From Spirochaetaceae bacterium (GTDB lineage Bacteria > Spirochaetota > Spirochaetia > DSM-27196 > SLST01), in the NCBI GenBank assembly GCA_007118855.1, contig SKQU01000259.1, positions 1-58,732 of the forward strand: DNA of 58,732 nucleotides, in the 5' to 3' direction. Shown here one piece after another: positions 54,224-58,732 of the stretch. The notes beneath the pieces were generated by a model that worked only from the letters and a program-made list of their open reading frames with translations, was not told the DNA's origin and made no database searches. Within the stretch, counting starts at the first letter, position 1; each line of letters begins with the position of its first letter. Position numbers and translations under genes: made by a program.

Positions 54224-56316
54224 TGGAAGAAGAGAAGATCATATCCGGCTACGATCCTGCCATCATGCGCCGATTGCTCGGGTATACCCGACCGTATCGG
54301 GTCCTCGTCATCGGCGCGCTCGTCTCACTCGCAATAGCCACGTCGGCGGACCTGCTCCTGCCGGTCGTGATCCAGAGGGCGGTGGACAGGCACCTCGTCG
54401 CCCGCTACACGCGCATTCCCCGTGAGTTCGCAGACCTTGACGAGTTGAGGGAGGTCGATGTCGCTGAGGCGGTCGCCCTCAGCGAGGCCGTGTATGTCCA
54501 GGACGACGAGCTCGTGGCCCTGAGCGGCGTCATGCGGCGACGGCTCGTCGAAGAGGGAATTCTCGAAGAGGTGGGCTACTACGTGTTCCGCTACGACGAC
54601 GCGACCATTCGAGCGTTCGACGGGCGGTTCGAAGAGCTCGCGGTTGATCTGGGAACGCACGACGGCGAGCCCTGGGCGTCGATCCGTGCCGAAGCGCTCA
54701 ACCAGCTTCCTGCGGATGTCCGCCGCGTCGTCAGGGATGCCGACATCGAGGGGCTGCGCAGGACCACGCGACTCTTCCTTGTGCTGCTGGTAAGCGTTCT
54801 CGGCTTCACCTTCAGCCAGCTCTACCTCATGGCGCTCGCGGGGCAGGGCGTAATGAAGGATCTCAGGCTCGAGTTGTTCGACCATACATTGCACCAACGT
54901 CTCGGCCACCTGTCGCAGCACCCGATCGGCAGGCTCGTCACGCGGGTGACCAACGATGCCGAGACCGTGAACCGGCTCTTCACCGAGGTAATCATCAACC
55001 TGATCAGCAATGTCGCGAAGATGGTCGGGTCGATCGCCGCGATCATGCTTCTCAACTGGCGCCTGGGCCTGGTGACGCTCGCCACCCTGCCCCCCGTGCT
55101 GCTGCTCACGCTCTTCTTCCGGGGTCGCGCACGGGAGGCCTTCCGGCGGGTCCGCCTGTACGTGTCCCGGATCAACGCCTACCTCAGCGAACACCTGTCC
55201 GGCATGGCGGTCGTCCAGCTCTTCGCTCGCGAAGCACGGGCGCGCCGGGAGTTCAACGGGAAGAACGACGAGCTGATGCGGGCCAATCTCGGAGAGATGT
55301 ACGTGTTCGCGGTCTTTCGGCCGCTCATCGACCTGCTGAGTTCCACCTCGATCGCGGTGATCGTCTACTTCGGAGCGCACTTCCTGCTCAGAGGACTCGT
55401 GTCACTCGGCGTGCTCATCGCATTCATCAATCTCATCCGTCGCTTCTACCGACCCGTCATGGCGATCTCGGAGCAATTCACGATCGTGCAAAGCGCGATG
55501 GCCGGCAGTGAGCGGGTGTTTGCGATGCTCGACGACACCGATCGCATCCCTGATGAGGGCAGCGTCGACCGCCTGATCTCTGGACAGATCGACTTCGAAC
55601 GGGTCTGGTTCGCGTACAAGGAGGGCGAACCGGTGATCCGCGACCTCTCGTTCTCGATCGAGCCCGGCGAGACGATCGCCGTCGTCGGCTACACGGGAGC
55701 CGGCAAGACCACGATCGCGAACCTGCTCACCCGACTCTGGGACATCGACGAGGGCAGCATCCGGCTCGACGGCGTCGACATAAGGCAGTACCCGCTGCAG
55801 CGGCTGCGCACGATTGTCCAGCCGGTTCAGCAGGACGTCTTCCTGTTCAGCGACACCATACGCAACAATATCACGCTCGGGCTCGACCTGAGCGACGAAC
55901 GCGTCAAGCGCATCGCCCGGATGGTCCAGGCCGACGCATTCATCGAACGCCTGCCGCGGAAGTACGACACCCCGCTCACCGAGGGAGCCACGAACATCTC
56001 GACCGGCGAGCGCCAGCTCCTCTCGTTCGCGCGCATACTGGCGCACGATCCGCGGATCATCATCATGGACGAGGCAACGGCCAACATAGACACCGAGACC
56101 GAACAGCTGATTCAGCACGCCGTACAGACGGTCATGGAGAACCGCACGGCTGTGGTCATCGCCCACCGCCTCTCAACGATCAAGAACGCTGACCGGATAC
56201 TGGTTCTCGCCGAAGGCAGGCTCGTCGAGGAAGGCGCCCATGACCAGCTGATCGCGGCCGGCGGCATCTACTACAATCTCTACCGCCTGCAGTATCAGGA
56301 GTCGCCGCAGACGTAG
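54223..56316 (+). CDS. ABC exporter half-transporter B, with large N-terminal insert
   Basis: NBD: GYTGAGKTTIANLLTR, ISTGERQLLSFARIL, IIIMDEATANID; about 115-residue hydrophilic insert after the first TM helix. Confidence 0.93.
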   Translation: MEEEKIISGYDPAIMRRLLGYTRPYRVLVIGALVSLAIATSADLLLPVVIQRAVDRHLVARYTRIPREFADLDELREVDVAEAVALSEAVYVQDDELVALSGVMRRRLVEEGILEEVGYYVFRYDDATIRAFDGRFEELAVDLGTHDGEPWASIRAEALNQLPADVRRVVRDADIEGLRRTTRLFLVLLVSVLGFTFSQLYLMALAGQGVMKDLRLELFDHTLHQRLGHLSQHPIGRLVTRVTNDAETVNRLFTEVIINLISNVAKMVGSIAAIMLLNWRLGLVTLATLPPVLLLTLFFRGRAREAFRRVRLYVSRINAYLSEHLSGMAVVQLFAREARARREFNGKNDELMRANLGEMYVFAVFRPLIDLLSSTSIAVIVYFGAHFLLRGLVSLGVLIAFINLIRRFYRPVMAISEQFTIVQSAMAGSERVFAMLDDTDRIPDEGSVDRLISGQIDFERVWFAYKEGEPVIRDLSFSIEPGETIAVVGYTGAGKTTIANLLTRLWDIDEGSIRLDGVDIRQYPLQRLRTIVQPVQQDVFLFSDTIRNNITLGLDLSDERVKRIARMVQADAFIERLPRKYDTPLTEGATNISTGERQLLSFARILAHDPRIIIMDEATANIDTETEQLIQHAVQTVMENRTAVVIAHRLSTIKNADRILVLAEGRLVEEGAHDQLIAAGGIYYNLYRLQYQESPQT

Positions 56317-56347
56317 GCGGGGCGGCCGACGGCGGAGATCCCCCTCC

Positions 56348-57262
56348 TCACCGAACCTCCTGATCGGACGCCGGGTCGGCCTCGGCAAGAGGCGTCTCCC
56401 GTATCACCCACCGCTGAGTCCTGGCATCCTGGCAGACGTCCTCAACCGCCACGGTCAAGCTGCGCCCGTCTCCTTCCAGCCGGATCTGCCCGGTCAGCAC
56501 GTTGACCTCGGTGATCCTGAACGAGACATCGTCATGCCGCACACGGGCTCCCACATTCGGCAGGCCGCGCTTCTCCTCCCGGTAGAAGTCATACTCGTAT
56601 TCGAGGCAGCAGAGCAGCCGACCGCAGGGTCCCGAGATCTTCATCGAATTCAGCGAGAGCCCCTGCACCTTGGCCATCTTGATCGAGACCGCCCGCAGCC
56701 GGTCGCTGATGCCGTTACAGCACAGCACGCGGCCGCACACACCGAGCCCGCCCACCATCCGCGACTCGTCCCTGACTCCAATCTGACGCAGCTCGATTCG
56801 CAGGTGGAACTCGGCGACCAGGTCCCTGACGAGATCGCGGAAATCGACGCGCGACTCGGCGGTGAAGAAGAACACCAGGCGCGACTCGTCGAGCACGTAG
56901 TGCGCGCCGACGAGGACCATCGGCAGCCCGTGGCGATCGATCCGCTCGCGGCAGATCACCATCGCCTCGGACGCCCGCTCCTGATTCGCCCGGTAGCGCT
57001 CGAGATCCTCGGGAGCGGCAACGCGCTGGAGCGCGACCAGTTCGCCGTAGCGACCACGATTCTCCTTGGAAACCGGCCCGACGACTCGCGCAAGGTCCCC
57101 GCCGTAACGGGTGGGTACCACCACATGATCGGCGCATGTCAATGATACGCCCGTGCCTACCCGGCACAGAAGCGTCTCCTGGGTCTGCAGAACCCGAACC
57201 AGGACGACGACATCCTCGCCCCCGACGATCTCGAACTTGTGAATGCATGGTGCCTGCACCAT
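56348..57262 (-). CDS. PSP1-domain protein (YaaT-like)
   Basis: RHGLPMVLVGAHYVLDESRLVFFFTAESRVDFRDLVRDLVAEFHLRIELRQIGVRDESRMVGGLGVCGRVLCC...GPCGRLLCCLEYEYDFY. Confidence 0.93.
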   Translation of the reverse strand: MVQAPCIHKFEIVGGEDVVVLVRVLQTQETLLCRVGTGVSLTCADHVVVPTRYGGDLARVVGPVSKENRGRYGELVALQRVAAPEDLERYRANQERASEAMVICRERIDRHGLPMVLVGAHYVLDESRLVFFFTAESRVDFRDLVRDLVAEFHLRIELRQIGVRDESRMVGGLGVCGRVLCCNGISDRLRAVSIKMAKVQGLSLNSMKISGPCGRLLCCLEYEYDFYREEKRGLPNVGARVRHDDVSFRITEVNVLTGQIRLEGDGRSLTVAVEDVCQDARTQRWVIRETPLAEADPASDQEVR

Positions 57263-57272
57263 GGCCCCCCTC

Positions 57273-57749
57273 TCAATGATGGAGATCAACGAGCATGCCG
57301 TTGATCTCGTCGACTCTCGCGAGCAGATCAAGCTGATCCTTCTGCGATGCGATCATCCCGGCAGCGAGCTGCTCGAGCTTCGCGTCTATCACGCGGACCA
57401 GCGCGTACCGCTTCCTTCGCAGAACGTCTGCTCCGGAGGTCCGCTCCTCCACGTCCATCCCCCGATCCACCACCGCCGTGAGAAAAGCCCGGACCGCTTC
57501 ACGGTACGCGGCGAGCGTCGCGCTGTCTGCATGACGTTTGAGCCGGTCACCGGCCTCGAACACCGCGTCAAGAAGCTCCTCGGTCGCCTCGTCGGGTGCA
57601 CCCTCAGCGACCGTAGACGCCTCGGTCCAGGCCGCGCCCTCGAGCTCGGAGTGAAACCGGTTCGCGGCACTGCGTCCGGACCGCCGGGTCGCCTTCCGGT
57701 CTACCTGCCGGCGATAACTGAAGAAGCCGTCTCCGCTTACCCGTTCCAC
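57273..57749 (-). CDS. DUF327/YaaR-family protein
   Basis: LDAVFEAGDRLKRHADSATLAAYREAVRAFLTAVVDRG...RKRYALVRVIDAKLEQLAAGMIASQKDQLDLLARVDEINGMLVDL; adjacent to PSP1 gene. Confidence 0.8.
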   Translation of the reverse strand: MERVSGDGFFSYRRQVDRKATRRSGRSAANRFHSELEGAAWTEASTVAEGAPDEATEELLDAVFEAGDRLKRHADSATLAAYREAVRAFLTAVVDRGMDVEERTSGADVLRRKRYALVRVIDAKLEQLAAGMIASQKDQLDLLARVDEINGMLVDLHH

Positions 57750-58276
57750 TCGCCGTCGCCTCCCCGTACGGTCGCAAGGTCGGCCGACGACTCGGCAGCC
57801 GCATCGTGCTGTGCCCCACCGTCATGCGCCGAAGCGCCGGAGGAGGCACCGGCCGCCTCGCGCGTCCGCACGCTCTCGAGAAGCAGGTCTTTCTTCCGTG
57901 CGCGTGAGTCCGGTCGGCCGAGTCGCTCAACCGATCCGGTGATCTCGAACAACCCGGTGAGAAGCACGCCGTCTTCGGCAACCAGACGCGGCGAGCGAAT
58001 CGTGCCGATCACGACCGCAGACGAGAGCAGCACCACCTTCTCTGCCGCAAAGACCTCACCCCGAAAGACCCCCCCGATGACCACGGTGCCCGCTTCTATC
58101 GCGCAGTCGGCGCGCCCGGCCCGCCCGATTATCACGCGCCCGGTCGACTTCAACGAACCGGAGAAATCACCGTCGACGCGCAGTAATCCATCCAGCTCGA
58201 TGTGCCCGCGGAAGAACGTTCCCGGTCCGACGATGGAGTTGATCAGATTCTCTTCAGTAACGCGGCGTGAACCCAT
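57737..58276 (-). CDS. Bactofilin family protein, second copy
   Basis: SIVGPGTFFRGHIELDGLLRVDGDFSGSLKSTGRVIIGRAGRADCAIEAGTVVIGGVFRGEVFAAEKVVL. Confidence 0.92.
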   Translation of the reverse strand: MGSRRVTEENLINSIVGPGTFFRGHIELDGLLRVDGDFSGSLKSTGRVIIGRAGRADCAIEAGTVVIGGVFRGEVFAAEKVVLLSSAVVIGTIRSPRLVAEDGVLLTGLFEITGSVERLGRPDSRARKKDLLLESVRTREAAGASSGASAHDGGAQHDAAAESSADLATVRGGDGEWNG

Positions 58277-58277
58277 C

Positions 58278-58730
58278 CTACAACCTGCCTCGTACTCGTC
58301 GATCGAAATCCGGACGGGACAATCTGAGAAAGTAGATGGGATCTATGTTCTCTGTGCCGATCCAGATCTGGAAGTCGACGTGCGTGCCGGTCGACAGGCC
58401 GGTCGTACCCATCGTGCCGATTCGCTGCCCCTGAACGACCTGGTCTCCTTCCCTGACGACGACGTCGGCCAGATGCGCATAGCGTGTGCGAAACCCGTAA
58501 TTGTGATTCAGCTCGACGAACCCGCCGTACCCGCCGGCCCCGTCGAAGCCCGCGCCGGTGACGACTCCGTTCGCCGCCGCGATGACCGGAGTGCCCGGGT
58601 AATAGGAGATCTGGATTCCCTTGTGCATGTGCCAGGTACCCTTGATCGGGTTGATATTGGGACCGAACTCCATCGTGACGTGTCCGAGAGCGTTCTGCAC
58701 CGGCCAGAGATTCGGGATGTCGCTGAGCAA
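58278..58730 (-). CDS. M23-family peptidase, C-terminal part (truncated by window end)
   Basis: MHKGIQISYYPGTPVIAAANGVV...LNHNYGFRTRYAHLADVVV...GTMGTTGLSTGTHVDFQI. Confidence 0.9.
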   Translation of the reverse strand: MLSDIPNLWPVQNALGHVTMEFGPNINPIKGTWHMHKGIQISYYPGTPVIAAANGVVTGAGFDGAGGYGGFVELNHNYGFRTRYAHLADVVVREGDQVVQGQRIGTMGTTGLSTGTHVDFQIWIGTENIDPIYFLRLSRPDFDRRVRGRL

Positions 58731-58732
58731 CT

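Overview
This 58.7-kb, GC-rich, gene-dense window reads as a spirochaete chromosome segment. Evidence: flhO/flgG/flgJ-type periplasmic-flagellum genes, a Borrelia P83/100-type protein, paired bactofilins, and an apt/tsaD/sigma-factor/flagellar gene order that I recall from Borrelia. I found about 57 protein genes, three tRNAs (one cut by the window start) and several well-formed promoters and terminators. There is no CRISPR array, transposon, phage or obvious genomic island. The most notable signal is a perfect sigma-54 promoter core (TGGCACG-N4-TTGCA, minus strand, 3725-3740) directly in front of a group-2 sigma70-family gene. That gene sits beside flagellar rod genes, so the layout resembles the Borrelia RpoN->RpoS cascade in what looks like a different, GC-rich spirochaete. 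Other points for a second look: a stand-alone ParB-like domain with a cationic amphipathic tail; predicted leaderless promoters; a terminator embedded in the end of the convergent lnt gene; a 13-bp perfect inverted repeat inside a kinase gene; a clpS-clpA-aat N-degron cluster in which aat lacks a canonical start codon; an orphan permease-ATPase fusion; a gltX-glyS-tyrS run; two lnt paralogues; an HD-GYP protein with altered motifs; and an asymmetric ABC exporter pair with a large insert. No tools were run; all assignments come from reading the sequence and recalled family motifs.
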